A stretch of 64,000 nt of DNA, taken from NCBI GenBank assembly GCA_041320695.1, contig JBGGOQ010000002.1:209618-273617 (forward strand), written 5' to 3'. The number at the start of each line of letters is the position of its first letter. Position 1 is the first letter of the stretch. The notes beneath the pieces were generated by a model. That model made no database searches, was not told where the DNA came from, and saw only the letters and a program-made list of their open reading frames with translations. Positions 1 through 9,717 of this stretch are shown piece by piece. A program made the position numbers and the translations under genes. This DNA is from Caldicellulosiruptoraceae bacterium PP1. Lineage in GTDB: Bacteria > Bacillota > Thermoanaerobacteria > Caldicellulosiruptorales > Caldicellulosiruptoraceae.

Positions 1-1307
1 TTGAACAGATTGTTGATTGGGCTTTAGAAAGGGATTTATATGTAATAATAAATGCTCATCATGATTCATGGAGATGGCTATCTTCTTTGAAAAATGATAA
101 AGAAGGTAATATGAAAAAACTTGAAAAGATATGGCAACAGGTTGCACAAAGATTTAAAAATAAATCTGCTAAACTTATGTTTGAGGTAATAAATGAGCCT
201 TATTATGATGGATATAGTGAACAAGAGCAAGGTGCAATTCAAAATGAACTTAATAATAGAATTTTAAAAACTATTAGATCAACTGGTGGTAATAATCAAA
301 AAAGAATTGTAGTTATTCCTGCTCTTTCTTGCGACAGCTACAAAATGGCAAAATATTTTGAAGTACCTAAAGATGAGAATATCATTCTCACATTCCACTA
401 CTATTCACCATGGAATTTTACTGCAAATTGGTGGGGAAAGACAACTTGGGGAAATGAAGAGGATTTAAAAAATATGGAAAAGGATCTCAAGACAGTTTAT
501 GATAAGTTTAAAGGTAAATATCCGATTGTTATTGGAGAATATGGACTATTTAATGGAAATAAACCTGCAGAGTGGTTCTATTTTGATACCTTCTTGAAGT
601 TAGCTCATAAATATGGAATGCAGACAATGTATTGGGATAATGGCGGTAATTATGATAGAAAGAACAGAGTTTGGCGAGATGAGCAAACAATAAAGATTAT
701 TGCTAACTCTGCAAAAAATATTAATAATTCATTTGTTGACCCTGGTATTTTATATTTTGAAGATGGTAAAACAATTAAAGATACTACTTTAAGTTTCAAA
801 TTAAATGGCAATAAATTAGTTAATATTATGAATAATAAATATGTCTTAAAAAAAGACAAGGATTATGTTGCCAATGGATCTAAGATTATACTTAAGGCAA
901 GCTACATAAAAACATTATTAAATAATGATGAGTATGGTGTTAATGCAACACTGAGATTTAAGTTTAATAAAGGTGCTGACTATCCGCTTGATATTGTAAA
1001 ATATAATAAGCCGAAGGTTTTAGATGAAGAAATTTATGTCTCAAAAGATGGAAATAATAATGATACAAGAATAATTACAGCATTTAATGGAACAAAGCTC
1101 ACAGCTGTAAAATTGGTTAGTGAGAATGGTCAAAACATCAGAGATTCATGGACACCATACCTAAGAGGTTGGGATGATTTTGCAGTTGATAATGGGAGCA
1201 TTACAATTAAAAAACATGTTTTAGATATGATCAAATCAGATGCAGTTCTTACTTTCGAATTTTTCCCTGAAGGTGTGTCGCTTCAAGTTAAAGTAAAAGC
1301 AGAATAA
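1..1307 (+). CDS. GH5 (subfamily 4-like) endo-beta-glucanase with X2 and CBM46-like modules, 5' partial
   Basis: The window opens inside this gene: the frame is open from base 3, before the first candidate start (TTG at 87), and reads EQIVDWALERDLYVIINAHH, which aligns with residues about 89-108 of the next gene. Visible GH5 features are the HHDSW motif, the acid/base Glu in FEVINEP, the HYYSPWNF stretch and the nucleophile Glu in IVIGEYG. After the catalytic domain come an X2-type immunoglobulin-like module (LNGNKLVNI... PLDI) and a C-terminal module like CBM46 (NGTKLTAVK... LTFEF). The GH5_4-X2-CBM46 order is known from BhCel5B-type enzymes acting on cellulose and xyloglucan. The N-terminus is outside the window, so secretion cannot be judged. 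A tandem paralogue follows. Confidence 0.88.
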   Translation, partial: EQIVDWALERDLYVIINAHHDSWRWLSSLKNDKEGNMKKLEKIWQQVAQRFKNKSAKLMFEVINEPYYDGYSEQEQGAIQNELNNRILKTIRSTGGNNQKRIVVIPALSCDSYKMAKYFEVPKDENIILTFHYYSPWNFTANWWGKTTWGNEEDLKNMEKDLKTVYDKFKGKYPIVIGEYGLFNGNKPAEWFYFDTFLKLAHKYGMQTMYWDNGGNYDRKNRVWRDEQTIKIIANSAKNINNSFVDPGILYFEDGKTIKDTTLSFKLNGNKLVNIMNNKYVLKKDKDYVANGSKIILKASYIKTLLNNDEYGVNATLRFKFNKGADYPLDIVKYNKPKVLDEEIYVSKDGNNNDTRIITAFNGTKLTAVKLVSENGQNIRDSWTPYLRGWDDFAVDNGSITIKKHVLDMIKSDAVLTFEFFPEGVSLQVKVKAE

Positions 1308-1312
1308 TAAAC

Positions 1313-1341
1313 GCTTCTCCCTCTTAAACTGAGGGAGAAGC
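1313..1341 (+). terminator. Hairpin terminator after the first GH5 gene
   Basis: Perfect 11-bp inverted repeat GCTTCTCCCTC / GAGGGAGAAGC around a 7-base loop, six bases after the stop codon. The T-tract behind it is weak (ATTTAAG), so termination may be partial or this may act as an mRNA 3' stabiliser. Confidence 0.7.
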
Positions 1342-1431
1342 ATTTAAGAATTATTCTGTAATATATATTATAATAATCCATACTTTTCTATCCATTTAGT
1401 AAATGAATTAATTAATTGGAGAGCGGTGAGT

Positions 1432-3036
1432 TTGAATAAAAAAGATAATAATTTTACATATATTGATCCAATAAGTGCTGTTAAAATGATGAATCCTGGC
1501 TGGAATTTAGGAAATACTCTTGATGCTATTCCAACAGAAGGTTCATGGAATAATCCTCCAGCACAAGAATATATCTTTGATGATATAAAAGAATCAGGCT
1601 TTAAAAGCATAAGAATTCCTGTTACATGGACACATCATATCGGACCTTCACCGGATTATAAAATAGATGAAAAATGGATGGATAGGGTAGAAGAAGTAGT
1701 CGATTGGGTATTAAAAAGAAATCTTTTTGCAGTATTAAATGTTCATCATGATTCATGGGAATGGTTACAGTATATAAATAGAGATGGATATGAGGTAATA
1801 AATAAACTTGATCATATATGGGAACAAATAGCACAAAGGTTTAAAGATAAATCTGAAAAACTAATATTTGAAGTAATAAATGAACCTACATATGATTTTG
1901 GCGATGTTAGAAATAATCCAGAAGATACAAAAAAAGCATTCGAAATACAACATCAAGTTAATGACAGAATACTTAAGATTATAAGAAGCTCAGGTGGTTT
2001 TAATGACAAAAGGCTTGTGATAGTTCCAGGTATTTGGACTGATAGTGAAAAGACACTTGAGTACTTTAAAGTACCAGATGATAAGAATATAATATTAACA
2101 GTTCATTATTATACACCATGGGATTTTGTCGCAAATTGGTGGGGAAGAGTAATATGGGGTTCACAGGATGATATAAAATATATTGATAATCTTTTTGAAA
2201 GATTACATAACAAATTTATATTAAATGGTATTCCTATTGTTATTGGAGAATATGGTGTTGAAGGGAAAACACATACTCCAAGCAGATGGAAATGGTTAAA
2301 TTTTGTTGTCTATTTTGCTTCTAAATATGGTATGACAACTATGTTATGGGATAATGGGAAAATATATGATAGGCTGAATAGACGATGGAGAGATAAGACT
2401 GCAATAGACTTTATAATTAATGCTTCTAAAGGTATTCAAAATTCTTACTGCGATGATATGTTATATATAAAAGCAAATGAGAACAATATATATATTCAAA
2501 AAGATATAAAACCTGTTATATTTAATTCAAATTCAAATAATTTACTTGCTATATATAATGGAAAATATAAGCTTGTAACAGCTGAGGACTATACTATAGA
2601 AGAGAACAGATTAATTTTTAATTTGTCATTTATTGAGAAATTGATTAAAAATAAACAAATTGGTGTAGTTACAACACTAGATCTGGTTTTTGAAAAAGGA
2701 ATTAACTTTCCGCTAGATATTATTTTATATAAAAAGCCAGAACTTAATTTCAATCAATATATTTTAAATAAATCATATAATATCGAAAGAATAAGTATTC
2801 CTGTGAAATTCAATGGTACCTTTCTAGCTACTGTCAAAGCTGTTGATTTATTAACTGGCAAACCAATTAAAGAATCACATACACCATTTTTAAAACATGG
2901 TGATTTTGATTATGATGATAATAATATCTATCTCTCAAAAGAATTTTTAATGAGTTTAACAAATGATGCTAAACTGACATTCATATTTTGGGGTGAAGAA
3001 TGTTGCATTGACTTTATTATAAAAGTGCTTAATTAA
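1432..3036 (+). CDS. GH5 (subfamily 4-like) endo-beta-glucanase with X2 and CBM46-like modules, no signal peptide
   Basis: Full-length paralogue of the preceding gene. Counting from an upstream GTG at 1426, the catalytic domain spans residues about 20-345, with acid/base Glu153 (FEVINEP) and nucleophile Glu275 (IVIGEYG). An X2-like module (about 350-435) and a CBM46-like module (about 440-536) follow. TTG at 1432 is preferred because GGAGAG (1418-1423) lies 8 bases before it but only 2 before the GTG. Only about 20 residues precede the first GH5 core motif (GWNLGNTLDA) and none form a hydrophobic signal; the frame upstream to the stop at 1345 does not either. The predicted product is therefore cytoplasmic, odd for an enzyme with binding modules. 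Activity on beta-1,4-glucan or xyloglucan is inferred from family. Confidence 0.9.
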   Translation: MNKKDNNFTYIDPISAVKMMNPGWNLGNTLDAIPTEGSWNNPPAQEYIFDDIKESGFKSIRIPVTWTHHIGPSPDYKIDEKWMDRVEEVVDWVLKRNLFAVLNVHHDSWEWLQYINRDGYEVINKLDHIWEQIAQRFKDKSEKLIFEVINEPTYDFGDVRNNPEDTKKAFEIQHQVNDRILKIIRSSGGFNDKRLVIVPGIWTDSEKTLEYFKVPDDKNIILTVHYYTPWDFVANWWGRVIWGSQDDIKYIDNLFERLHNKFILNGIPIVIGEYGVEGKTHTPSRWKWLNFVVYFASKYGMTTMLWDNGKIYDRLNRRWRDKTAIDFIINASKGIQNSYCDDMLYIKANENNIYIQKDIKPVIFNSNSNNLLAIYNGKYKLVTAEDYTIEENRLIFNLSFIEKLIKNKQIGVVTTLDLVFEKGINFPLDIILYKKPELNFNQYILNKSYNIERISIPVKFNGTFLATVKAVDLLTGKPIKESHTPFLKHGDFDYDDNNIYLSKEFLMSLTNDAKLTFIFWGEECCIDFIIKVLN

Positions 3037-3145
3037 AAATAATTAATTAATCCTCATAATAAAAAAGAATATGTATTTGGTTTTATTTGTTAAAGGATTT
3101 AAAGTATATTGTTTTAATATAATTTAAAACAGGAGGATTTGCTTT

Positions 3146-4774
3146 ATGAAAAGATATATAGCTTTTTGTTTATCAGTTCTATATTTATTTAGTGCTGTAT
3201 ATGCAGCAGATAAAGCATCTACTGTGAATATTACCATTGATACAAAACAAGAAAGAACTCCGATTAGTCCATACATATATGGTGCTAATCAGGATGTTGA
3301 TGGTGTAGTTCATCCGGCAAGAAGACTTGGTGGTAACAGGATGACAGGATATAATTGGGAAACAAATGCTTCAAATGCAGGAAGTGACTGGAAACATTCT
3401 AGTGATTATTTTATGTGTGATGTTTATGGTATTTCGAGTATAGACAGATATACCCCTGCTGCAGTAATTAGTGCTTTTCATGAAAAATCAATTGAGCATA
3501 AAGCATATAGTGCAATTACACTTCAGATGGCAGGTTATGTATCAAAGGATACTAGCGGGGAAGTTTCTGAATCAGAAAAAGCCCCATCAAACAGATGGGC
3601 TCAAGTAAAATTTAAAAAAGATGGGAAACTATCACTTAATCCTGACACAAAAGATAATTATGTTTATATGGATGAGCTAATTAATTATCTTATCAAGAAG
3701 TATGGAGATGCTTCAAAAACCACAGGTATTAAAGGATATATACTAGATAATGAACCCGATCTTTGGGCATCAACACACCCAAGGATTCACCCTCAAAAAA
3801 CTACTTGTAAAGAACTAATAGAAAAATCAGTTGAACTTTCAAAAGTAATAAAGTCACTAGATCCTAAAGCTGAAGTTTTTGGATATACGTCGTATGGATT
3901 TGGTGGATATCTTTCACTTAAAGATGCTCCTGATTGGAATACTGTTAAAGGAAATCATGATTGGTTTATAAGCTGGTATCTTGAGCAGATGAAAAAGGCG
4001 TCAGATAAATTTGGAAAAAGGCTTTTGGATGTTTTAAATCTTAATTGGTATTCTGAAGCAAGAGGAAACAATCTTCGTATAAACTTTGATGGTGCAGAAG
4101 ATACAAGCCGTGAAGTTAGCATAGCAAGAATGCAAGCACCCAGAACATTATGGGACCCAACTTACAAAACAGATATAAAAGGACAAATTACAAATGGTGA
4201 AGATAGCTGGATAAATCAATGGTTTCCTGAATACTTACCTTTGATACCAAAAATAAAAGCTGATATTGATAAATATTATCCTGGAACTAAGCTTGCTTTT
4301 ACCGAGTTTGACTACGGTGGCAAAAATCATATTTCTGGAGGAATAGCACTAACAGATGTATTAGGTATATTCGGTAAATATGGCATATATTTTGCAACAA
4401 GATGGGGTGATAGTGGAGATTATATCACAGCTGCATATAATATATATCTTAATTATGATGGTAAAGGCTCAAAATATGGAAATACAAATGTAAAAGCTGT
4501 ATCATCAGATAGTGCAAATATGCCTGTATATGCTTCAATAAATGGAAATAACGATTCTAATCTTCACTTAATACTTATAAACAGAAACTATGATAAAAAA
4601 CTTACTGCAAATATTAATATTAAGAATACTAAAAAGTATTTAAAGGCTGAAATATATGGTTTTGATAGTAAAAGTGCAGATATAAAAAAAGTAAATGCAA
4701 AAATTAATATTAAAAATAATATTTGCACATTAGATGTTCCACCATTAACAGTGTATCATTTAATTTTAAAATAA
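3146..4774 (+). CDS. Secreted GH44 endoglucanase/xyloglucanase
   Basis: 542 residues. The N-terminus MKRYIAFCLSVLYLFSAVYA is a typical signal peptide with cleavage after AYA-like residues about 20, so the enzyme is exported. GH44 hallmarks are YIYGANQ, RRLGGNRMTGYNWE, the acid/base Glu203 in LDNEPDLW and the nucleophile Glu387 in LAFTEFDYGG. The catalytic barrel plus the C-terminal beta domain fill the protein; no CBM, dockerin or SLH module is present, so it is probably a free enzyme. It has its own strong AGGAGG ribosome site and sits about 110 bases after the GH5 gene. GH44 enzymes cleave carboxymethylcellulose, xyloglucan and related glucans, which fits the GH5 neighbours. Confidence 0.93.
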   Translation: MKRYIAFCLSVLYLFSAVYAADKASTVNITIDTKQERTPISPYIYGANQDVDGVVHPARRLGGNRMTGYNWETNASNAGSDWKHSSDYFMCDVYGISSIDRYTPAAVISAFHEKSIEHKAYSAITLQMAGYVSKDTSGEVSESEKAPSNRWAQVKFKKDGKLSLNPDTKDNYVYMDELINYLIKKYGDASKTTGIKGYILDNEPDLWASTHPRIHPQKTTCKELIEKSVELSKVIKSLDPKAEVFGYTSYGFGGYLSLKDAPDWNTVKGNHDWFISWYLEQMKKASDKFGKRLLDVLNLNWYSEARGNNLRINFDGAEDTSREVSIARMQAPRTLWDPTYKTDIKGQITNGEDSWINQWFPEYLPLIPKIKADIDKYYPGTKLAFTEFDYGGKNHISGGIALTDVLGIFGKYGIYFATRWGDSGDYITAAYNIYLNYDGKGSKYGNTNVKAVSSDSANMPVYASINGNNDSNLHLILINRNYDKKLTANINIKNTKKYLKAEIYGFDSKSADIKKVNAKINIKNNICTLDVPPLTVYHLILK

Positions 4775-4813
4775 ATTAAATTAAGACTTTTGTTATATTG
4801 AAAGCTAAATGAG

Positions 4814-4856
4814 AGGAAGATCGGAATAATTTTAAATTATTCTATCTTCCTTTTTC
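4814..4856 (+). terminator. Rho-independent terminator after GH44
   Basis: Two-part stem: AGGAAGAT (4814-4821) pairs with ATCTTCCT (4844-4851) and the inner GAATAAT pairs with ATTATTC, followed by TTTTTCTTT. Confidence 0.85.
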
Positions 4857-5008
4857 TTTGGTTTTTTCTATTTTTTAAACAATACAACTATGATATTATA
4901 AAAGTAATATATTTCTATTCACTCTATACATTAGTATATTTTTATTACATAATATTAATGTATATTTAACCTTTTTAATATTACATTACAAAAAAAAGGA
5001 AGATTTTC

Positions 5009-5857
5009 ATGGAAAGGTTACTTTCACTTATTAATGTAACTAAATACTATAACAATAGCCTTATATTAGACAATATAAACCTTACAGTTTATAAAGGTGA
5101 AGTCATTTCAATTTTAGGGCCTAATGGTACTGGAAAATCTACTTTATTAAGGATAATTGGTGGGTTAACAAATATAAGCCAAGGGAAAAGAGAAATATCT
5201 TATACTGAAAAAGATTTTAAAATAAGATATATACCTGAAGGGTTTGCTAAACTGAATTTTACACCTCTCGAATATCTGATACTTATGGGCAGGATATCCA
5301 ATATAAATTATGATGTGTTAATTCAGAGAATTAATCATCTATTTTATATTTTTAACTTTGATTTTTTAAAGAATACACCTATAAAAAACCTTTCAAAAGG
5401 TTCAGCACAAAAAGTGTTAATAATGCAAGCTTTACTTGATACACCTGACTTACTACTACTTGATGAGCCTTTAAGTGGTTTAGATGAAAAGTCTCAAAAA
5501 GAGCTGATTAGAATTATTTATTCACTTAAAGAAAAAATGGTTACAATTATCCTAGTGTGTCACGAAATTGAACTTGCTAATATGCTATCGGATAGGATTT
5601 TTGAATTAAATAAAGGGAAATTAACACAAATTGAAGGACTTTCAGAAGATAATAAAAAAAATACAGAGTTAGTTGAAATAACAATTAATGCCTCTATGGG
5701 AATAAACTTTGGAAAATTGAATGACTATATTTTTAGATTAATAGAATCAGAAAATACTACTAGAGTTATAGTTGAAAAGAGCAAATTGAATAGGGTTTTA
5801 TATTTATTGATAGAACAAAATTGTGAAATTATAAAGGTTGGCAAATATTCATTATAA
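5009..5857 (+). CDS. ABC transporter ATP-binding protein
   Basis: 282 residues. Walker A is GPNGTGKST at 37-45, the signature is LSKGS at about 128-132, and Walker B is LLLLDEP at about 148-154, followed by the SGLDE D-loop and the switch His in CHEIE. The C-terminal 80 residues form an extra domain of the kind seen in efflux-type ABC subunits. The next gene, 22 bases downstream, encodes a six-helix membrane partner, so the pair is likely a simple exporter or a membrane-bound two-subunit ABC system. No substrate can be inferred: there is no neighbouring bacteriocin, two-component or GntR gene. It is separated from GH44 by a terminator and preceded by an AAGGAAG ribosome site. Confidence 0.9.
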   Translation: MERLLSLINVTKYYNNSLILDNINLTVYKGEVISILGPNGTGKSTLLRIIGGLTNISQGKREISYTEKDFKIRYIPEGFAKLNFTPLEYLILMGRISNINYDVLIQRINHLFYIFNFDFLKNTPIKNLSKGSAQKVLIMQALLDTPDLLLLDEPLSGLDEKSQKELIRIIYSLKEKMVTIILVCHEIELANMLSDRIFELNKGKLTQIEGLSEDNKKNTELVEITINASMGINFGKLNDYIFRLIESENTTRVIVEKSKLNRVLYLLIEQNCEIIKVGKYSL

Positions 5858-5879
5858 ATTCTAAAACGAAGGTGAAAAA

Positions 5880-6593
5880 ATGATAAAATGGTTTTTATTA
5901 TATAATCATAAATACTATATGAAATCATATAAATATGTACCGCCATTTTTAGTTTTTTTTACTATTCTTTTTATTGCATACAGCATAAAACCAGTAAATG
6001 TAATGAATTCATATGCATTTACAACAGTACTCATTTTTTTTATATCAGCTTGGCTTGCATATGGGTTTATTGAAAATGAAGACATGATACAACAGCAGAT
6101 AACAATACTTCATTTGGATTCTCAAAATGTTTATTACTTTTTCAAGATTATATATATTTGGTTATTTTCATTTATTTTTACCTTTATAGCTTTAATATAT
6201 CCAATATTATTAAATGCCTTTAATAGGGAGATTACATTTCGCGATATAATTATTTCGGTAATTAGTCATATAATAGCTTCTTTTTTAGGTACAAGTATAG
6301 GTTGTTTCTTTGGTTCAAGATTATTTAATATTAAAAGAGCATCTGTTATATCATTTATAGCACTGCTTCTTATATCAATTTTAGGTAAGCTTATATTTAA
6401 AAATATACCACATCTAAATTTTATTTTATATATAATTCCTCCAGTCTGGATGTTGATAGATGAAATTACAAAATATGATATTATTTCATATAGAGAATAT
6501 TATAATTTTGTAGTAAAATCTTTTTTTGTTTTATCATACTCGTTTATACTATGTTCAATATTTATATTCATTATGAAAAAGAAAAAGTTTTGA
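5880..6593 (+). CDS. ABC-type membrane protein (permease partner of preceding ATPase)
   Basis: 237 residues, strongly hydrophobic, with about six transmembrane segments (for example PPFLVFFTILFIAYSI, TTVLIFFISAWLAYGF, LFSFIFTFIALIYPIL and FFVLSYSFILCSIFIFIM) and no soluble domain. The charged tail MKKKKF would be cytoplasmic. It starts 22 bases after the ATPase gene behind GAAGGTG, so the two are cotranscribed. The fold resembles the ABC-2 membrane subunits of small exporters, but I do not recognise a named family. Role in export is inferred from the pairing only. Confidence 0.8.
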   Translation: MIKWFLLYNHKYYMKSYKYVPPFLVFFTILFIAYSIKPVNVMNSYAFTTVLIFFISAWLAYGFIENEDMIQQQITILHLDSQNVYYFFKIIYIWLFSFIFTFIALIYPILLNAFNREITFRDIIISVISHIIASFLGTSIGCFFGSRLFNIKRASVISFIALLLISILGKLIFKNIPHLNFILYIIPPVWMLIDEITKYDIISYREYYNFVVKSFFVLSYSFILCSIFIFIMKKKKF

Positions 6594-6710
6594 AGTTGCA
6601 ATATTTAAGAATATTAATTATAATCAATTCAAGGTTTAATTACAATTTTTAGTGATAATAATTTATAAAAAACGGCTGAAAAAATTACATAGATGGAGGT
6701 TATATAAAAG

Positions 6711-9125
6711 ATGGAGGTACAATATAATCATACTGAAATTGAAAAGAAATGGCAGAAAATCTGGGAAGAGAATAAAACATTTAAGGCTTTGGATGACTTT
6801 TCAAAGCCAAAGTATTATTTATTAGTTGAGTTTCCATATCCATCAGGCGAAGGTCTTCATGTTGGTCATCCACGAAGTTATACAGCTCTTGATATAATAG
6901 CAAGGAAAAGAAGAATGGAAGGATATAATGTTCTATATGCAATAGGTTGGGATGCTTTTGGTCTTCCTACCGAAAACTTTGCCATAAAGCATAAAATCCA
7001 TCCAAGAAAGGTTACAGAAAAGAATATTGCAAGGTTTAGACAACAGTTAAAATCTATTGGATTTTCTTTTGACTGGGACCGTGAGATTGATACAACAGAC
7101 CCAAACTATTATAAATGGACTCAATGGATATTCTTAAAGTTTTTTGAAAAAGGCTTGGCATATAAAGCTGAGATACCAATAAACTGGTGTACTTCATGCA
7201 AGGTTGGGCTTGCAAATGAAGAGGTTGTTAACGGTGTTTGTGAAAGATGTGGTGGTGAGGTAGTAAGAAAACATAAGAGCCAATGGATGCTTAAAATCAC
7301 CGAATATGCTGAAAAGCTCTTAAATGGGCTTGAAGATGTAGATTATATAGAAAAGGTAAAAACACAACAAAGAAACTGGATAGGAAAATCTGAAGGTGCA
7401 GAGATTCACTTTAAGCTTGATAATGATTTAGGAGAACTTGTAGTATTTACAACAAGACCTGATACAATATTTGGAGCAACATATATGGTTATCGCACCTG
7501 AACATCCACTTATTGATAAATTAAAGGATAAAATTGAGAATATAGATGAGGTTTTAGATTATAAAGATCAAGCTCAAAAGAAATCAGACTTTGAAAGAAC
7601 AGAGCTTTCAAAAGAAAAAACGGGTGTTGAGCTAAAAGGGGTATATGCAATTAACCCTGCAACAGTTAAAAAGATACCTATATGGGTGTCAGACTATGTT
7701 TTAATTTCTTATGGAACTGGTGCTATTATGGCAGTTCCAGCACATGACACAAGAGACTGGGAATTTGCAAAGAAGTTTAACCTTCCAATAATACCCGTTA
7801 TTGAGGGTGGAGATATAGAAAAAGAGGCATTTACAGAGATTGAAACAGGTAAAATGATAAATTCTGATTTCTTAAATGGGCTTACACCAAAAGATGCAAT
7901 TCTCAAGGCAATTGAATGGTTAGAAAAAAATAACTTAGGCAAAAAGAGAATTTCATATAAATTAAGAGACTGGGTATTTTCTAGACAAAGATATTGGGGA
8001 GAGCCAATTCCACTTGTATATTGTGAAAAATGTGGTTGGGTGAGTATTCCAGAAAAAGATTTGCCTGTTACTCTACCAAATGTTGAAAACTATGAACCAA
8101 CAGATACAGGAGAATCACCACTTGCAAAGATTACTGATTGGGTAAATACAACATGTCCTAAGTGTGGTGGAAAAGCCCAAAGAGAAACAGACACAATGCC
8201 CCAATGGGCAGGTTCTTCATGGTATTTCTTAAGATATATTGACCCACATAATAGTGAAGCATTTGCAGATGCAGAAAAACTAAAATATTGGCTTCCTGTT
8301 GATTGGTATAATGGAGGTATGGAACATACTACTTTGCACCTTCTTTATTCAAGATTTTGGCACAAATTCCTATATGATTGTGGCTATGTTCCTACACCAG
8401 AACCATACAAGAAAAGAACATCACATGGTATGATTTTGGGTGAAAACAATGAAAAGATGTCTAAATCACGTGGAAATGTTGTAAATCCTGATGATATTGT
8501 AAATGAATTTGGTGCTGATACACTAAGGCTTTATGAGATGTTTATGGGAGCATTTGACCAAGAGATACCATGGTCTCAAACTGGTATAAAAGGTGCAAGA
8601 AGGTTTTTGGAAAGGGTTTGGAGGCTTCATACTCTTGTTTCAAGTGAAGAAGGGTATTCAAAGGAACTTGAATCATTGCTGCATAAGACCATAAAGAAGG
8701 TAAGCGAAGATTATGAAAGAATGAAGTTTAATACTGGTATTGCAGCTCTTATGAGTTTAACAAATGAATTTTATGATAAAGGCAAAATAACAAAAGATGA
8801 ATTTAAAACATTCTTGATACTCTTAAATCCAGTTGCACCACATATTACATCAGAGCTTTGGGATTTAATGAAATTTGAAGGTATGATACATGAACAGAAA
8901 TGGCCAGAGTATGATGAAGAAAAGATTGTTGATAATGTAATTGAGATTCCAGTTCAAATTAACGGGAAAGTAAGAGATACTGTAAAGATTAATGTTGATG
9001 CATCAGAAGAAGAAGTTAAAAAGATTGTATTCGAAAGCGATGCTGTTCGAAGGAATGTTGAAGGCAAAAAGATAGTAAAAGAAATATATGTACCAAAGAA
9101 GATATATAATATTGTTGTGAAATAA
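6711..9125 (+). CDS. leuS: Leucine--tRNA ligase
   Basis: 804 residues, normal for bacterial LeuRS. Class I signatures are [12 protein letters not shown] (HIGH-equivalent at 50-53) and KMSKS at about residues 581-585. The CP1 editing domain carries the [12 protein letters not shown] motif and the [12 protein letters not shown] segment that binds the editing substrate. Two cysteine pairs, CTSC...CERC (about residue 160) and CEKC...CPKC (about 440-485), form zinc-knuckle-like elements. The enzyme charges tRNA-Leu in the cytoplasm. The 117-base leader is too short for a T-box and no T-box consensus (GGTGGNACCGCG) is seen. The start is preceded by GGAGG, and a terminator follows the gene. Confidence 0.98.
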   Translation: MEVQYNHTEIEKKWQKIWEENKTFKALDDFSKPKYYLLVEFPYPSGEGLHVGHPRSYTALDIIARKRRMEGYNVLYAIGWDAFGLPTENFAIKHKIHPRKVTEKNIARFRQQLKSIGFSFDWDREIDTTDPNYYKWTQWIFLKFFEKGLAYKAEIPINWCTSCKVGLANEEVVNGVCERCGGEVVRKHKSQWMLKITEYAEKLLNGLEDVDYIEKVKTQQRNWIGKSEGAEIHFKLDNDLGELVVFTTRPDTIFGATYMVIAPEHPLIDKLKDKIENIDEVLDYKDQAQKKSDFERTELSKEKTGVELKGVYAINPATVKKIPIWVSDYVLISYGTGAIMAVPAHDTRDWEFAKKFNLPIIPVIEGGDIEKEAFTEIETGKMINSDFLNGLTPKDAILKAIEWLEKNNLGKKRISYKLRDWVFSRQRYWGEPIPLVYCEKCGWVSIPEKDLPVTLPNVENYEPTDTGESPLAKITDWVNTTCPKCGGKAQRETDTMPQWAGSSWYFLRYIDPHNSEAFADAEKLKYWLPVDWYNGGMEHTTLHLLYSRFWHKFLYDCGYVPTPEPYKKRTSHGMILGENNEKMSKSRGNVVNPDDIVNEFGADTLRLYEMFMGAFDQEIPWSQTGIKGARRFLERVWRLHTLVSSEEGYSKELESLLHKTIKKVSEDYERMKFNTGIAALMSLTNEFYDKGKITKDEFKTFLILLNPVAPHITSELWDLMKFEGMIHEQKWPEYDEEKIVDNVIEIPVQINGKVRDTVKINVDASEEEVKKIVFESDAVRRNVEGKKIVKEIYVPKKIYNIVVK

Positions 9126-9140
9126 TGGTTATATAAATGA

Positions 9141-9173
9141 AAAGGCTATCCAATATGAAGGGTAGCCTTTTTA
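9141..9173 (+). terminator. Rho-independent terminator after leuS
   Basis: AAAGGCTA (9141-9148) pairs with TAGCCTTT (9163-9170), with TTTTT after the stem. Confidence 0.88.
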
Positions 9174-9288
9174 AGTATAATGCTAATTAAAGCAAAGAGT
9201 ATATTTAAGATTTGCTAATTTTTATCGTATTTGCTCAATAAAATAGTATAATATTATTTAATATATTTTTTAAAGGTAGGTATTTGTT

Positions 9289-9717
9289 TTGGATATTCGT
9301 GCACATCATCTTTTATGTTTTTTAGGATTTCGTGGGCTTGGTTATAGTAGAGAGTTTGTTGAACACTTTAAAAAGATATATAATTATGTATATGATGAAA
9401 ATGGAAAGATAAAACTATTAAATTCACCTGATGAAATATGTAAATTATGCCCTAATCTTGAGAAGGATAAATGTAAATCAGAAGAAAAGATTTTAAATAT
9501 GGACAAATTAGTTTTAAGTTTTATAAAAGAGTACATAAATATAGACAATGAGGTTTATCCTTCTCAATGTTATAAGGCTATATCTAAAATGCCATTTGAA
9601 TATTATAAAAAGATTTGTTCAAACTGTGAGTGGTTTTCATTAGGTTTTTGTGAAGAAGGATTTATAAATCTTAAAAACAAATATAAAGAAGAACCTGAGG
9701 TGAATTATGATAAATAA
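9289..9717 (+). CDS. DUF1284 domain-containing cysteine-rich protein
   Basis: 142 residues, TTG start behind AAGGTAGG. The N-terminus DIRAHHLLCFLGFRGLGYS is the hallmark of the DUF1284 family (RAHHLLCxLGFRGxGYS). Several cysteines are arranged as CKLCPNLEKDKC, QCYKAI and ICSNCEW...GFC, which look able to bind a metal or Fe-S cluster. The biochemical role of the family is not established as far as I know. The gene overlaps the birA start by 11 bases and so heads an operon with birA and the folate genes; whether it functions with them is unknown. Confidence 0.85.
   Translation: MDIRAHHLLCFLGFRGLGYSREFVEHFKKIYNYVYDENGKIKLLNSPDEICKLCPNLEKDKCKSEEKILNMDKLVLSFIKEYINIDNEVYPSQCYKAISKMPFEYYKKICSNCEWFSLGFCEEGFINLKNKYKEEPEVNYDK

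Noticed and set aside
3118-3123. TATAAT as a promoter -10 for GH44
   Set aside because: It lies only 8 bases before the AGGAGG site, too close for a normal leader, and there is no -35 at 17 bases.
6594-6710. T-box leader before leuS
   Set aside because: Only 117 bases and no GGTGGNACCGCG-type sequence or terminator/antiterminator pair; the same holds for the 500 bases before hisS.
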